Position numbers and translations under genes: made by a program. Shown here one piece after another: positions 21,108 through 32,721 of a DNA stretch of 47,500 nt (the first letter of the stretch is position 1; each line of letters begins with the position of its first letter). Below the pieces are notes generated by a model. That model ran no database searches. It worked only from the letters and a program-made list of their open reading frames with translations, and had not been told where the DNA came from. The DNA is from Prorocentrum cordatum (lineage: Eukaryota; Sar; Dinophyceae; Prorocentrales; Prorocentraceae): positions 1,702,426 through 1,749,925 of the forward strand of contig CAUYUJ010014615.1 in NCBI GenBank assembly GCA_963575745.1, written 5' to 3'.

Positions 21108-21300
21108 GACGATGGCTCGGCGAATGACGAAGTGCGACGGCACGCCTCAGCAAGGAGGGAGGTGGACGGGGCGAAAAAGTTTCTGAGGGAGTTGCGCCTC
21201 CAGAGGTCCGCGAATACCCATGCAGCGAAGATGGTGGAGGACAAGGAAGGATTGACGGAAGCGGATGTGGCAGTTGGTGGATTAGCGGCGCCGAGGCGCA
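21108..21300 (-). CDS. Possible upstream exon of the same gene
   Basis: The minus frame gives ASVNPSLSSTIFAAWVFADL, then WRRNSLRNFFAPSTSLLAEA and a Ser-rich end before a stop near 21071. It lies just upstream of the pyrimidine-rich sequence that precedes the exon at 20904. The plus strand is also open across it (Lys/Glu/Arg-rich), so the strand is not secure. It could be the exon preceding the one at 19776-20904. Confidence 0.3.
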
Positions 21301-22078
21301 AACCCTTGCCTCCCCCCACCCCCTGGGCCCTGGTCGGACGAGCGAAACAACCACCGACGCCACGGCAACGCGAGGGGGAGAGGAGGACGACGACATGGGG
21401 GAGTGAAAGTGACAGGGACGGATAAGTAGGTGAGAGACTGAACGAATAACGGATGCAATTCACGCGGGGGGGGGGGGGCTCGCGGGGAGTGTAATAATAT
21501 AATAATATTAATAATATAGAAAAAAAACAAGGACATGCCAGCCATAAGAATGAGAACGACGCGCGTGAAGCGCAGCTCGAATGACGCGAACGGCGACTGG
21601 AAAGGAACCCCAGGGACATGCGAAAAGAGAGATGTGGGGCAAGAGGGAGGGGATACATTGCCAAGGGTGCCTGTAGCGAGAGAGAGAGAGAGAGAGAGAG
21701 AGGACAATGCATGCGTTGCGCGTCGGGCTTCGCCGATCGAGACTCGCCGCCCCTCAAGGCTCCGGCACGGTAGACACGATGCACTATTCTGTCTGGTAGG
21801 GTGACTGCTGCGAATCGGAGCCCAAAGAGATACCTTAACACTGACGCGTGCGTCACCTTTAGCCCCCCACCACATATGATGAACGCACTGGCTCAAGTGT
21901 TGGGCTGCGTGGAATAGACTGCAGCGTCAGCCCCATGACCGCGCAGGATCAATGTCTATCTCCTCAAACAACATTGGCTCAATATTAGGGGGGGGGGGGG
22001 GGGGGGCGCGCGCCTGCAAACCAGGGCACCTCAAGACAACTTGGACACGTTATGTTCAACGCAAGCGGGCTGAACCGC
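21301..22078. other. Intergenic, short simple repeats
   Basis: Contains G12 at about 21465-21478, an AT-rich patch with AATAATAT repeats (21491-21530), (GA)n at about 21681-21702 and another G run near 21989-22006. No gene. It separates the 3' end of the large reading frame (22079) from the split gene to the left. Confidence 0.5.
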
Positions 22079-25000
22079 TCAAGGGAAACGAGAACTTATA
22101 AGCCTACTCTGGGTGGTGGGGCGTGGTCTGAAATACTTTCCCTGGCCGCAGCATCCTGCTGCAAGACCGCCAGCCTGGAACGGCAGCGCCACAGACAAGG
22201 CTTCGCCAGCAGCGCCCGCTCGATCTCCATGCCAGCGCTGCAGATCGATGGCGTCCGCAACCGAGCGGGCGCTCCGGGCGTGGGCGTCCAGCTGCCAGGC
22301 AGCCTCGGCCGCCGCAACGCCCTCCTGAACAGAGCTGGCGGCGTTGACAACACCCCCTGGCAACGGCGCGACTGCATGAACATCGGCGCCGCCATGCTGC
22401 TGCTGGGCTTCGCAGCGATCTGAAATATCAGCCAGGCGCTTCTGGCGCGCCAGAGTGCGACGTGCCTTATGCAGCCTGTCTCCGCTCGAGATGTGGAACA
22501 AGTGGACGTCGTTGTCGGCCTCCTCTTGCATGCTCGCCTTCTCGGCAGGTGTCAACCGACGATGGGCTTCTGCACACGAAGCGAAATCGCCGTACTGAGA
22601 GAAATACTTATGGACGAAATATCTGCCGAGATGCACCTTGCGCCGACGATCGCGAGACCGTGAGTGCACGTCTCCAGCGCCTTCTGGGACGGCAGGCACC
22701 CCCTGCGCAGAGCCTCCATCCCGTGGAACGTCGTCGCGGGTGGCCACAGCCCGCACCTCGCGAGCTTTGTTCTTCTCATCCAGCCTCATCTTCCCAGCGT
22801 GCACCCGTGCCTCGTCGGCCCTGTCCCGCAGAGCCCCCAACACCCAGTCGGCGTTGATGTTGATCATTTTCTGGCGGTGGGTGCGGCGCGAAGCTGCCAG
22901 CAACCGTCTGCGAATCCTGCCGTTGTTGAGCTCCTCATGCACGATATCAATCTTCGCATCCCTGGCAATCGAGAGTAGAACCAATACCGCCTCCGCGCTG
23001 CAAAGCTGGTCTCTGTCGGCGTACTGGCGGAGAAACCAGGCGCTGAACTGGTCGAGCACGCACTGCTGATGCCGCGCAAAATGAATGATGGTATCGGCAT
23101 GGCGCTCTGGGTCCTCAAGAAACGCGAACAACTTATATAGAAACCGATAGTGCATGCCCACGAGCAGATGCTGAACCATTGCCTTGCCCCTGAGGATCAA
23201 TCGAAAAACTAATGCGCCGAAGTACGTCGTATGCACTCGTGGATGCAAAGACCGCCACCCTGCCACGTCATTCAGGAGAGATTCGGCGTCGGCGTTGAAG
23301 GCCCGCTCGCATTTGCTCACAGATGTGTTGATCAACGGGTATTCACGGCGCAGCGGACGCCGCGGGTCGAACTCGTCAGACTGGCCCTGGCGCACGACAA
23401 ACAACCTCTGCCTGTTCTCCCATTTGATGCCACTCTGCTCCATATACTGCGTCAGCAACTTCTCAAACACGCCAACGAAAACTTTGATGACAGGAAGTGC
23501 CCCGATGTGGCCGTCCACCACGAAACTGATCCCAGATTCCCTGTATGCCTTGTTTTTCTTGCGGTCGTCGTCCTCGTCGCCGCCAGCACGTGCAGCGCCA
23601 TCGCCACCAGGAGCGGCGTGCTGAGATATAGTATCGAGCTGCTTCTGGACATTACCTGGCCCACGGTACGTCGCTGCAGATGAAAGCTGGGATCTGTGGG
23701 CATGTGTCGGAGTGATCTCCTTTATGTCACTCATCCACTGCGCGTAAGCTTTCGACGCAATGCCACGCACCTGCTCCACGAAGCAAATGTCCGACAGGGC
23801 AGCTGCCATGCCAGTCCAACTCTTCCCGTTGAATACCCTCGGTGCTCTTGGCACGAGGCAATAAAGGATGTCCCACGCAAGCTGGCCAACGATGGCCACG
23901 ACGTTTGCGGGCTCACCCCACCCAGCGCACACCTCAATGGCATCCCGATTGCGCCAGTCGCCCTGGAGAGCGGTAACGACGGTGGCTGATCGCAGGCGGG
24001 ACTTCCGTGATGAATCCAAGTATTCAGTGACCGCCGCCTTGCGATACTCCAGTGCGTCTGGCGGGCACACGCCCCGCCGAATCACAACACACTTCAAGAG
24101 AACCTTCACGATTGCCTTCCTGAACTGCCTCATGGCGCCTGATGCCTGCAACGACAAAGAGAATCGGATCGAAAATGTAACGAACAGCTCGATGATAGAG
24201 TACGCACGCTTGTGGCATGTAGATCCCCTGTGAAGGTGGCAAAGTATGTGCAGATTCCGCTCATCAGTAGCCCTCATCCCGTATTCAACACGCAAATTCG
24301 AAGAGGCTGCGTCGGTCACGGCGACCCTGGCTCTATGCTTGAATCGGTCCAAAGCCCGACATATTGTCTCACCAACGACCTCACGCAGGGCAGCGTTCAA
24401 AACATCAGCTGTAGGATTTTCAATGTTTGAAATCGCGTTCACTGTCTTCGTTCTGATGAGCCTGTATCTGCCGCTGATCCTGAGAAGCATAGACGTCCAC
24501 GTGGTGACCTGGAACAATTTCGTCGTGGGCGAGTCTTTGATTGGTCCGTGCTGTCTCCCGCGAATCTCCGCGGGCTCGCCCTCCAAAACTGACAGGTCAC
24601 CGCGAGCTACGGCATCTTCAATGTGGTCATGAAGGGTACCGTCCACGACGTCTCTACCCTGGGCCGCAGAGGCAACCATCGGCGTCCCGTCATAGGCCAC
24701 ATACTCAGTGAAAAGGATCGGTTCGACACCGTCTGCCGCGGAAGAAACCTTCAGGACGAGTTGCGCACGGAGCCACCTGTCGCAGATGATGGCAATCTCC
24801 GCCAGTCGTTGGGTGAACAAGGCTGCACATAGTGAGTTGCTCTGCTTCGTGGCCCTCATCAAGACCCGCCTGCTGACCAACTCGCGCTGGGCCAAGAGGA
24901 CCTCCGATCTGGTATAATACTTCTGGAACACCTGGTCCCCTGCCAGCGCTGATATGAAAGCGCCGCCGAAGAAACCGTGGTGTCGAACGACGTCGGCGGC

Positions 25001-25186
25001 GACAGGGACGATATGATGGCCCCCGTGCTCCTGTCGAAGTGCCAGCTCAACACCATCGTCGCCTCCCACGGGTTCCTCATGGACGTCATCTCCTGCTGCG
25101 CCGACGGCAGGCGCCGCTGGCTCAGCAGGGCGGATCGGGAAACTCCTGCAGTAATGATCTCCCCATCCGTCTTCGGAGCCACTCAT
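22079..25186 (-). CDS. Large single-exon protein with RNase H-like transposase features
   Basis: Uninterrupted 1035-codon frame on the minus strand, ATG at 25186 (MSGSEDGWGDHYC), TGA at 22079. The frame is open 44 codons further up, but that part is hydrophobic and has no better ATG than one 21 codons upstream. Around residue 166 is EYVAYDGTPM and around residue 292 VAVTDAASSN, followed by ILCHLHRGSTCHKRAYS at about 314. The spacing of an Asp after a hydrophobic strand, a second Asp in a D-A-x-x-N box, then Cys-x-x-His recalls the RNase H-like core of hAT-type and related transposases. The third acidic residue is not identified. A Gly/Asp/Lys-rich hinge is near 590 (GGDEDDDRKKNK). Residues 850-890 (FVHKYFSQYGDFASCAEAHR, then LTPAEKASMQEEAD) faintly resemble an HMG box. 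Ala-rich tail. Intronless, which would suit a transposon or retrocopy. No terminal repeats seen. Function is inference. Confidence 0.72.
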   Translation of the reverse strand: MSGSEDGWGDHYCRSFPIRPAEPAAPAVGAAGDDVHEEPVGGDDGVELALRQEHGGHHIVPVAADVVRHHGFFGGAFISALAGDQVFQKYYTRSEVLLAQRELVSRRVLMRATKQSNSLCAALFTQRLAEIAIICDRWLRAQLVLKVSSAADGVEPILFTEYVAYDGTPMVASAAQGRDVVDGTLHDHIEDAVARGDLSVLEGEPAEIRGRQHGPIKDSPTTKLFQVTTWTSMLLRISGRYRLIRTKTVNAISNIENPTADVLNAALREVVGETICRALDRFKHRARVAVTDAASSNLRVEYGMRATDERNLHILCHLHRGSTCHKRAYSIIELFVTFSIRFSLSLQASGAMRQFRKAIVKVLLKCVVIRRGVCPPDALEYRKAAVTEYLDSSRKSRLRSATVVTALQGDWRNRDAIEVCAGWGEPANVVAIVGQLAWDILYCLVPRAPRVFNGKSWTGMAAALSDICFVEQVRGIASKAYAQWMSDIKEITPTHAHRSQLSSAATYRGPGNVQKQLDTISQHAAPGGDGAARAGGDEDDDRKKNKAYRESGISFVVDGHIGALPVIKVFVGVFEKLLTQYMEQSGIKWENRQRLFVVRQGQSDEFDPRRPLRREYPLINTSVSKCERAFNADAESLLNDVAGWRSLHPRVHTTYFGALVFRLILRGKAMVQHLLVGMHYRFLYKLFAFLEDPERHADTIIHFARHQQCVLDQFSAWFLRQYADRDQLCSAEAVLVLLSIARDAKIDIVHEELNNGRIRRRLLAASRRTHRQKMININADWVLGALRDRADEARVHAGKMRLDEKNKAREVRAVATRDDVPRDGGSAQGVPAVPEGAGDVHSRSRDRRRKVHLGRYFVHKYFSQYGDFASCAEAHRRLTPAEKASMQEEADNDVHLFHISSGDRLHKARRTLARQKRLADISDRCEAQQQHGGADVHAVAPLPGGVVNAASSVQEGVAAAEAAWQLDAHARSARSVADAIDLQRWHGDRAGAAGEALSVALPFQAGGLAAGCCGQGKYFRPRPTTQSRLISSRFP

Positions 25187-25794
25187 GATGACACCAGCGT
25201 GGAACCCAACAGAAATACGCAGCACAATCGCGCACACCGCGCAGAACATGAAGGAGAATGGACTGACGAATATGCAAAAACGTGAATGATAGCTGAAGCT
25301 CCCGAGCCAGACAGGCAACGGGAGAGCATGCTGAGGACATAGAAACTTGTGAAAATAATGGCCTCCAAAGGGCTGTAAAGATATATGGGCGAACCGACCG
25401 TGGGAATATGACCGCGGACGTCACCCAGCCACCAAACCCCTCCCCTGCTTTACCGCGAAAAGTGGCGACAGTCACGCTGGCACGCGCGTTCTCGATTGCG
25501 GCGTGGCTCTGAGCCCTCCAACACTCCAGTGAACCCCCCAGGAATTTGCGCACGGGGAGATAGTCGTGCACGTGGCGGCCACCAGAATGACGAACAATAT
25601 GTCACTGCCACGTGCATTGCATGGGGCCCCGTGGGATCTTCATTTGGGGGGACCATGCAGGAGACCAAGACGCCCGACAGATTCCAGATCAAGGCTCCCC
25701 CGAGTGGACGCCTACAGACAAGCTGCTTAAAGAACAAACTGTACTAACACGATGGGGTACCACTGGAGGCCTAGGGAAACCACAGGAGACCACG
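25187..25794. other. Upstream flank of the large gene
   Basis: Unique sequence of mixed composition 5' of the 1035-codon frame. No convincing frame, repeat or promoter motif. The spliced-leader acceptor for this gene should lie here or just inside the open frame; several AG dinucleotides are possible. Confidence 0.35.
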
Positions 25795-25940
25795 GGGGGA
25801 AGTAGAATAGGGATTCGCGGGAGGGATAGGGATATAGATAGGGATCGGAAGAAAACGGTCCCAGGGAGGGATAAGGATAGGGATAGGGATAGGGAGGGAT
25901 AGGGATAGGGATAGGGATAGGTAGGGATAGAGAGGGCTAT
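25795..25940 (+). repeat. GGGATA hexanucleotide array
   Basis: Degenerate then clean GGGATA repeats, densest at 25865-25930, with GGGAGGGATA and GGATATAGATA variants. It differs from the plant/dinoflagellate-type telomere repeat TTTAGGG, so it is a local satellite. Confidence 0.85.
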
Positions 25941-26261
25941 CCCCTTTAAGCCCCAGTCCCCAATACAACTATGCTCCTCTACCCCTCCGCCCTCCACGCC
26001 CTTTCCTCCTCCGTATTTCCTTGTCTACATTTTCGAAGCAAGACGTCCATGTGCTTCGGCGGCCCCAGACTCATTTCAAAAGTATCAGCGCTCAGCAAAA
26101 CTTCATCTACTATTATGCACTGCGCGAACACGAAAACGAAGCACGATAGAAAGCACGATTCGAAGCACGATTTTCAAACTCTTATTAAAAACATACAAAA
26201 CTCGATTTGTCGAGGAAATCTTGCGGAACCAATGACCATGCCCAAATGCTTCTGGCGTTGT
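25941..26261. other. Short unique segment with AAGCACGAT repeats
   Basis: Contains three close repeats of AAGCACGAT (about 26140-26172). No gene found. Confidence 0.4.
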
Positions 26262-26545
26262 TCTCAAAGCAACGCCGACGGCGGGGACGCAGCGACGATG
26301 ACCAGAAGCAGCCCAAGGGGGGCCTAACGGGAGGGGGGGGGGGTTCGGTTCACCCCCCCCCCCCGCCTCGGCGCCAGCGCTGGCGCCAGCGCTGGCGGCC
26401 GCTACCAGTGCCGACGGCGGGCACGCAGCGACGATGACCAGAGGCAGCCCAGGCGGGACTTGCGACGGACGGCGCCGGCGCTGGCGGCGGCCAGCAGCGC
26501 CGGCGCCGGCGCCGGCGACGGCGGGGACGCAGCGACGATTACCAC
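26262..26545 (+). repeat. Triplicated GACGCAGCGACGAT segment
   Basis: GCCGACGGCGGGGACGCAGC followed by GACGAT occurs at about 26266, 26410 and 26514, the first two followed by related GACCAGAAGCAGCCC sequence. Between them are palindromic GCGCTGGCGCCAGCGCTGGC runs and C/G homopolymers. The third copy runs directly into the CCA array. Confidence 0.75.
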
Positions 26546-27083
26546 CACCACTACCACCACCACCACTACCACCACCACCACCGCCTGAACCCACCTTCAC
26601 CACCAACCCACCGCACAACCACCACCACCACCACAGCCACCATCACCACCACAACCACCACCACCACCACAATTCACAATCACCACCACCACCACCACAA
26701 AAACCCACCGCCACTACCACCAACACCACCACAATCTACCACACCACCACCACCACCACCGCCACAGCCACCACCACTACCAGCAGCACAACCCACCACC
26801 AACCACCACACCACCACCACCACCACACCCGCCACCACGACCACCACCAACACCAGCACCACCTCCACAAACAACCGCCACCACCAACCCACCACCACCA
26901 CACCCACCACAAACCACCACCACACCACCACCAAACCACCACCACCACCACCACAACCCACCACAACCACCACCAAACCACCACCACACCACCACCAAAC
27001 CACCACCACCACCACCACCCACCACCACAACCACCACCGCCACCACCACCACCACCACAACCCACCACCACCACCACCACCGT
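26538..27083 (+). repeat. (CCA)n trinucleotide array
   Basis: About 545 bp of ACC/CCA with scattered CAA, ACA and GCC variants. It is open in all three plus frames (His/Thr/Pro homopolymers) and gives Trp/Val/Gly frames on the minus strand; none is a gene. Confidence 0.95.
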
Positions 27084-27371
27084 CGTCCTCGTCGACGCTC
27101 CCCGCCGCCGCCGCCCGCCGCCGCAGGCGCCGGTGCCGGCCCAGAAAAAGAAATCGCCTTCCCCGCCGTCACCGCCAGCCGCCGCCGAGGCAAGCGCCGG
27201 CCCGAGGAGCGGGAGAGAGGAGAAGTAGGGGGGGAAACGGCGGGGGGGTTCGAACCCCCCCCCCCTCTGTCACGGAAAGGGGAGGGAGGGATTCGACCCC
27301 CCCCCTCCATCCAAAGGGGGGTGGGTCTGGTTCCACCCCCCCTCTCCAAGCGACCACAGAACGCGCTCTTT
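27084..27371. other. GC-rich spacer with C and G runs
   Basis: CGCCGCCGC-rich DNA, then GGGATTCGAACCCCCC-like blocks repeated about three times (27245-27350). It resembles the G/C-rich spacer before the other CATA array at 36.7 kb. Confidence 0.5.
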
Positions 27372-27423
27372 CATTCATACACATAGATACATACATAGAT
27401 ACATACATACATACATACATACA

Positions 27424-27455
<32 letters not shown>

Positions 27456-27861
27456 CATTCATACATACATGCATACATACAAACAAACAAACAAGCAAAC
27501 AAACCAACATACCTATATACCTACACACCTACATACCTACATACCTACATACCTACCTACCTACATACCTACATACATACATACATACATACATACATAC
27601 ATGCATATATATAAATATACGTGCATACGTACATACGTACGGACGTACATACGTACATACGTACATACGTACATACGTACATACGTACATACGTACACAC
27701 GTACATACGTACATACATACATACATACGTACGTACGTACGTACGTACGTACAAACATACATACATACATACATGCATACATACATACACACATACATAC
27801 GTACGTACGTACATACATACACACATACAGAAATACATACATACATACATACATACATACA

Positions 27862-27893
<32 letters not shown>

Positions 27894-27912
27894 GACATAC
27901 ATACTTACAGGC
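27372..27912 (+). repeat. (CATA)n tetranucleotide array, first
   Basis: About 540 bp of ACAT repeats with sub-blocks of ACCTACAT (27515-27570), ACGTACAT (27620-27715) and ACGT (27727-27752). Frames read Tyr/His/Ile/Thr on the plus strand and Tyr/Val/Cys/Met on the minus strand and are not genes. Confidence 0.95.
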
Positions 27913-27939
27913 GAGAGAGCGCGCGCGGAACTCGCAATG

Positions 27940-28310
27940 GGGTGGGGGCTCCCCCCTTAGCTACCCCCCCCCTTGGGCCTCCTCTGCTGAAAGCTACCCC
28001 CCCCTCACCCCCTGTTTGATCACCCCCCGGAAGCTACCCCGCCCCTTCCCCCTTTGTGCCGCTCCGGAAGCTACCCCCCCCTCCCACCCTTTCCAAAAGG
28101 GAGGGGGAGCTTAGCTATCCCCCCCCCCATTGGACCCCCCCTGCTGGAAGCTACCCCCTCCCCTCCCCTCTTTTTTGCCCCCCTCCGGAAGCTAGCCCGC
28201 ACCCCTCCCCCCCTTCTGCCGCTCCGGAAGCTACCCCCCCTCCCCCTTTCCAAGTGGGGGGGGGGGCTTAGCTACCCCCCCCCCCGTTGGACCCCCCCTG
28301 CTGGCAGGCG
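27940..28310 (+). repeat. C-rich minisatellite (GGAAGCTACCCC), first block
   Basis: Five to six loose units of ~60-70 bp sharing CTCCGGAAGCTACCCCCCCC and TTAGCTACCCCCCCC, with short CCTTTCCAAAAGGGAGGGGG stem-like pieces. The same unit returns at 32590-32700 and 33330-33480, and inverted at 36400-36690. Confidence 0.85.
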
Positions 28311-28323
28311 ACCATTTCTTACT

Positions 28324-28373
28324 GTGACCCGTTGGGTGTTGGTGTGGCCCGTTGGGTGTTAGTGCGGCCCGCG
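28324..28373 (+). repeat. 20-mer repeat, left arm of a distant inverted pair
   Basis: Two to three copies of GGCCCGTTGGGTGTTAGTG. The reverse complement of this block, about 35 bp with few mismatches, lies at 32529-32587, so the two form an inverted pair 4.2 kb apart. Confidence 0.75.
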
Positions 28374-28485
28374 CTGGCCCTTCAATGAAAAGTATCTCAT
28401 GTTAGATCTAAAGAAGTTTGCAACCCTTAAGGGAATGCGTTCCCGCGCGGGCACAAGTGACCACAGTAACTCCCACCTGGAACCA

Positions 28486-29545
<1,060 letters not shown>

Positions 29546-29783
29546 CGTTGTCGCAGAGGTAGTCCGCTGGCCCCCTTGCGGGGCCACCAGGCTGTAAGCC
29601 AAAGGTTCGCAGTTTCCTGTACCAGTTGCAGCTTCCAGTGTCTCTGTTACAGTTCTGTCTCTTGCTGCTTACTGCTCCTTGTTGATGGACCGCGCGAGAG
29701 GGGGGGGGGAGGCCCAAACGGGCAGGCTTAGCACGCCCTGAGCGTGTGCTCTGAATTGCTGCGGTGGGTAAAAATTGACACCC
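29546..29783. other. Unique spacer between arrays
   Basis: About 240 bp of ordinary sequence between the GTA array and the 73-bp array. No gene seen. Confidence 0.5.
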
Positions 29784-30312
29784 CTCACGCAGATCGGCGG
29801 GGTCAGGGTCCAAAAACACAGGGGATTTGCCACATGTTTGAAATTCGGTGTCATCCCTCCCGCAGATCGGCGGGGTCAGGGTCCAAAAAAGCATGGAATT
29901 TGATACATTTCTGAACACTTGCTGGTAGCCATCACGCAGATCGGCGGGGTCGGGGTCCAAAAACAAACGGGATTTACCACATTTCCGAAACTTGCTGGCA
30001 CCCCTCACGCAGATCGGCGGGGTCAGGGTGCAAGAACACATGGGATTCGCAAAATCTCTGAATTCGCTGGCACCCCTCACGCAGATCGGCGGGGTCAGGG
30101 TGCAAGAACACATGGGATTCGCCACATCTCTGAAATTCGCTGGCACCCCTCACGCAGATCGGCGGGGTCAGGGTCCGAAAACAAAGGAATTTGCCACATT
30201 TCTGAAATTCGAGGGCACCCCTCACGCAGATCGGCGAGGTCAGGATCCGAAAACACAGGAATTTGCCACATGTTTGAAATTCGGTGGCACCCCTGACGCA
30301 GATCCATAAGGC
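29784..30312 (+). repeat. 72-74-bp tandem array, eight units
   Basis: Each unit carries CACGCAGATCGGCGGGGTCA and a poly-A-flanked TTTGCCACATTTCTGAAATT segment. The AGATCGG key falls at 29791, 29864, 29938, 30011, 30083, 30156, 30228 and a decayed one at 30300. The first and last units are more diverged, as expected for an array homogenised in the middle. Several units are 72 bp, which leaves repetitive open frames on both strands. Confidence 0.95.
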
Positions 30313-30439
30313 CAGTGCTGAAAAACAAACAGGTCCCGACACTGCTTGACGGCGGCGCCCAGACCTCATGACTTAGCTTCTGCATCTCCCATTCTCCGAA
30401 ACAGGGGGCCGGCGGCATGGGGCGAAGCCCTTACGGATG

Positions 30440-30588
30440 GTAGTTGTAGTAATAGTAGCCGCAGCAAGAGTAGTAGTAGTCGACGTGGCCGTCGAAAAAG
30501 TCGTAGAAATAGTCGTCGTCGTAGTAGTAGTAGTAGCAGCAGTAGCAGTAGCAGTAGCAGTAGCAGTAGCAGTAGCAGTAGCAGTAGT

Positions 30589-30654
<66 letters not shown>

Positions 30655-30655
30655 A

Positions 30656-30688
<33 letters not shown>

Positions 30689-30702
30689 AAGTAGTAGTAG
30701 TA

Positions 30703-30774
<72 letters not shown>

Positions 30775-30945
30775 ATAGTAGTAGGAGTAGTAGCATAGTA
30801 GTAGTAGTAGCAGTAGTAGTAGTAGCAGTAGCAGTAGCAGTAGTAGTAGTAGTGTAGTAGTAGTTGTAGTAGTAGTTAGTAGTAAGTAGTACTAGTAGTA
30901 GTAGTATAGTAGTAGTACTAGTAGTAGTAGTAGTAGCAGTAGAGC

Positions 30946-30985
<40 letters not shown>

Positions 30986-31509
30986 ATAGTAGTAGTAGTA
31001 GTAGTGTAGTAGTCAGCAGCAGCAGCAGCAGCAGCCGTAGTAGTAGTAGTAGTAGTAGTAGTAGTCAGCAGTAGTAGTAGTAGTAGCAGCAGTAGTAGTA
31101 GTAGTAGTAGTAGCAGTAGTAACAGTATCTGTCACAGTAGTAGTAGTCGTAGTAGGAGGAGGAGGAGGAGGAGCAGTACTACCGCTGGTAGCAGTAGTAA
31201 CCGTGGTGGAAATAGTAATAACAGTAGCTAGTAGGAGTAGTGGAAATAGTAATAACAATAGTAGTAGTAGTAGTAGCAGTAGTAGTAGTAGTAATAATAG
31301 TAGTAGTAGTAGTAGTCGTCTTAGTCGTAGTTCTAGTCGTAGTAGTAGTACTACTACTACTACGACTACTACTACAACTACTACTACTAGTTCCAGTTCT
31401 AGTCCAAAAACTAGTACTAGTACTAGTACTAGTACTAGTACTAGTACTAGTACTAGTACTAGTACTAGTACTAGTACGAGTAGTAGTAGTAGTAGTAGTA
31501 GTAGTTGTG

Positions 31510-31551
<42 letters not shown>

Positions 31552-31690
31552 GTAGTAGTAGTCGTAGTAACTGTAGTAGTAGTAGTAGTCGTCGTCGTCG
31601 TCGTGGTCGTCGTCGTCGTAGTCGTAGTAGCAGTAGTAGCGAGTAGCTAATAGCTAGTAACTAGTACTAGTACTAGTACTGGTACTCGTA
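30440..31690 (+). repeat. (GTA)n trinucleotide array, second
   Basis: About 1.25 kb of AGT repeats with AGC (30535-30590), CAG, AAT and CGT sub-blocks and a self-complementary ACTAGT run at about 31411-31458. With the first GTA array it brackets the 73-bp array. Confidence 0.95.
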
Positions 31691-32225
31691 ATAGTCGTCG
31701 TCGTAGTGGTAGGGAGGGGAAGAAGAAAACGAGGGAGGGAGAAGGAGGAAATGAGGAGGGAAAGAGGGTGGACGAGGACGAGGAGTGCCATGGAATGGGG
31801 AGAAGGAGGGAGGCGATGGGGTGGGATGGACTCAGGAGGAGTGCCGAGGCGTGCAATGGAATGGGGAGGGGCAGAGCCAGGAGAGGAGGGTGGAGGGAGG
31901 AGGGAGAGCGAGGGAGGAATGAGGAGGAGGCAGGAGGAGTGCCATGGAATAGGGGAGCGGAGGGAGTACTGCGATTGAGTGGGGAGGACTCCAGAGGAGT
32001 GGAAAGGTCCGACGACAAGCAAGATGGAAGGAGTTTCGAGGAGTGGGAAGGGATGCCGAGAAGTAAATACGGTGAAGTGCGGAAAGGTACAGAGGAGTGG
32101 GGAGGAAAGCGGAGATGGGGGAGGAATGGAGTGAAGTGCGGAGGAGTGCCGAGGAGTGCGATGGAGTGCAGAGGAATGGCAGACTCTGGAGGGCTCCTTG
32201 GAGGCATCTGGAAGGCTCCTTGGAG
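31691..32225 (+). repeat. Purine-rich GGAGGAGTGC sequence
   Basis: Loose repeats of GGAGGAGTGCCGAGGAGTGC, ATGGAATGGGGAGAAGG and GAGGGAGG. Frames on both strands are open because stops are scarce in such composition (Glu/Arg/Gly versus Ser/Pro/Leu/His). No gene called. Confidence 0.6.
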
Positions 32226-32528
32226 ACCTCTGGGGGACGTTTTCGTGGACTCCTGGGCTTAGCTGCCCCGATACGCAACATGCCACACGGAACGTGGCCC
32301 AACACCTAGGCTCAAAACGGAGACCTGGCTGCACCGAAAAGCGACATGGAGTTTCGAGGAGTGGGGAGGACTGCCGAGGAGCACGATGAATTGTTGAGAC
32401 CCCAAGAGGCTCTTCGAAGAAACCCAGAGGCTCTTCCGAGAGGTTCTTCAGTGAAGGGGGGGGGAGGAGGCTCTTTGGAGAGCCCCCCCCCTTCACCGTA
32501 CTCGTTGATTAATACCCTCCGGAGGAAA
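32226..32528. other. Unique spacer
   Basis: Contains small repeats such as GAGGCTCTTCGAAGA/GAGGCTCTTCCGAGA (32407-32445). No gene seen. Confidence 0.4.
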
Positions 32529-32587
32529 CCTGGCCATACTAACACCTACCAGGCCGCACTAACAACCAACGGGCCACAGTAACACCT
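32529..32587 (-). repeat. 20-mer repeat, right arm of a distant inverted pair
   Basis: Reverse complement of the GGCCCGTTGGGTGTTAGTG block at 28324-28373, including the GTGGCCCGTTGG and GTTAGTGCGGCC words. Confidence 0.75.
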
Positions 32588-32721
32588 TATCTCCTGCTGG
32601 AAGCTACCCCCCCCTCCCCTCCTTTTTCCAAAAGGAGGGAGGGGGCATAGCTACTCCCCTCCCCCCTGTGGACCCCCCAGCTGGAATCTGACCCTCCCCT
32701 CCCCCCATCCCCCTCCAACCC
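32588..32721 (+). repeat. C-rich minisatellite, second block
   Basis: CTGCTGGAAGCTACCCCCCC, CCAAAAGGAGGGAGGGGG and CATAGCTACTCCCC, the same modules as at 27940-28310. Confidence 0.8.

Noticed and set aside
29784-30312. Possible CRISPR array from regular 73-bp spacing
   Set aside because: Units are similar along their whole length; there are no unique spacers. A plain tandem repeat in a eukaryotic setting.
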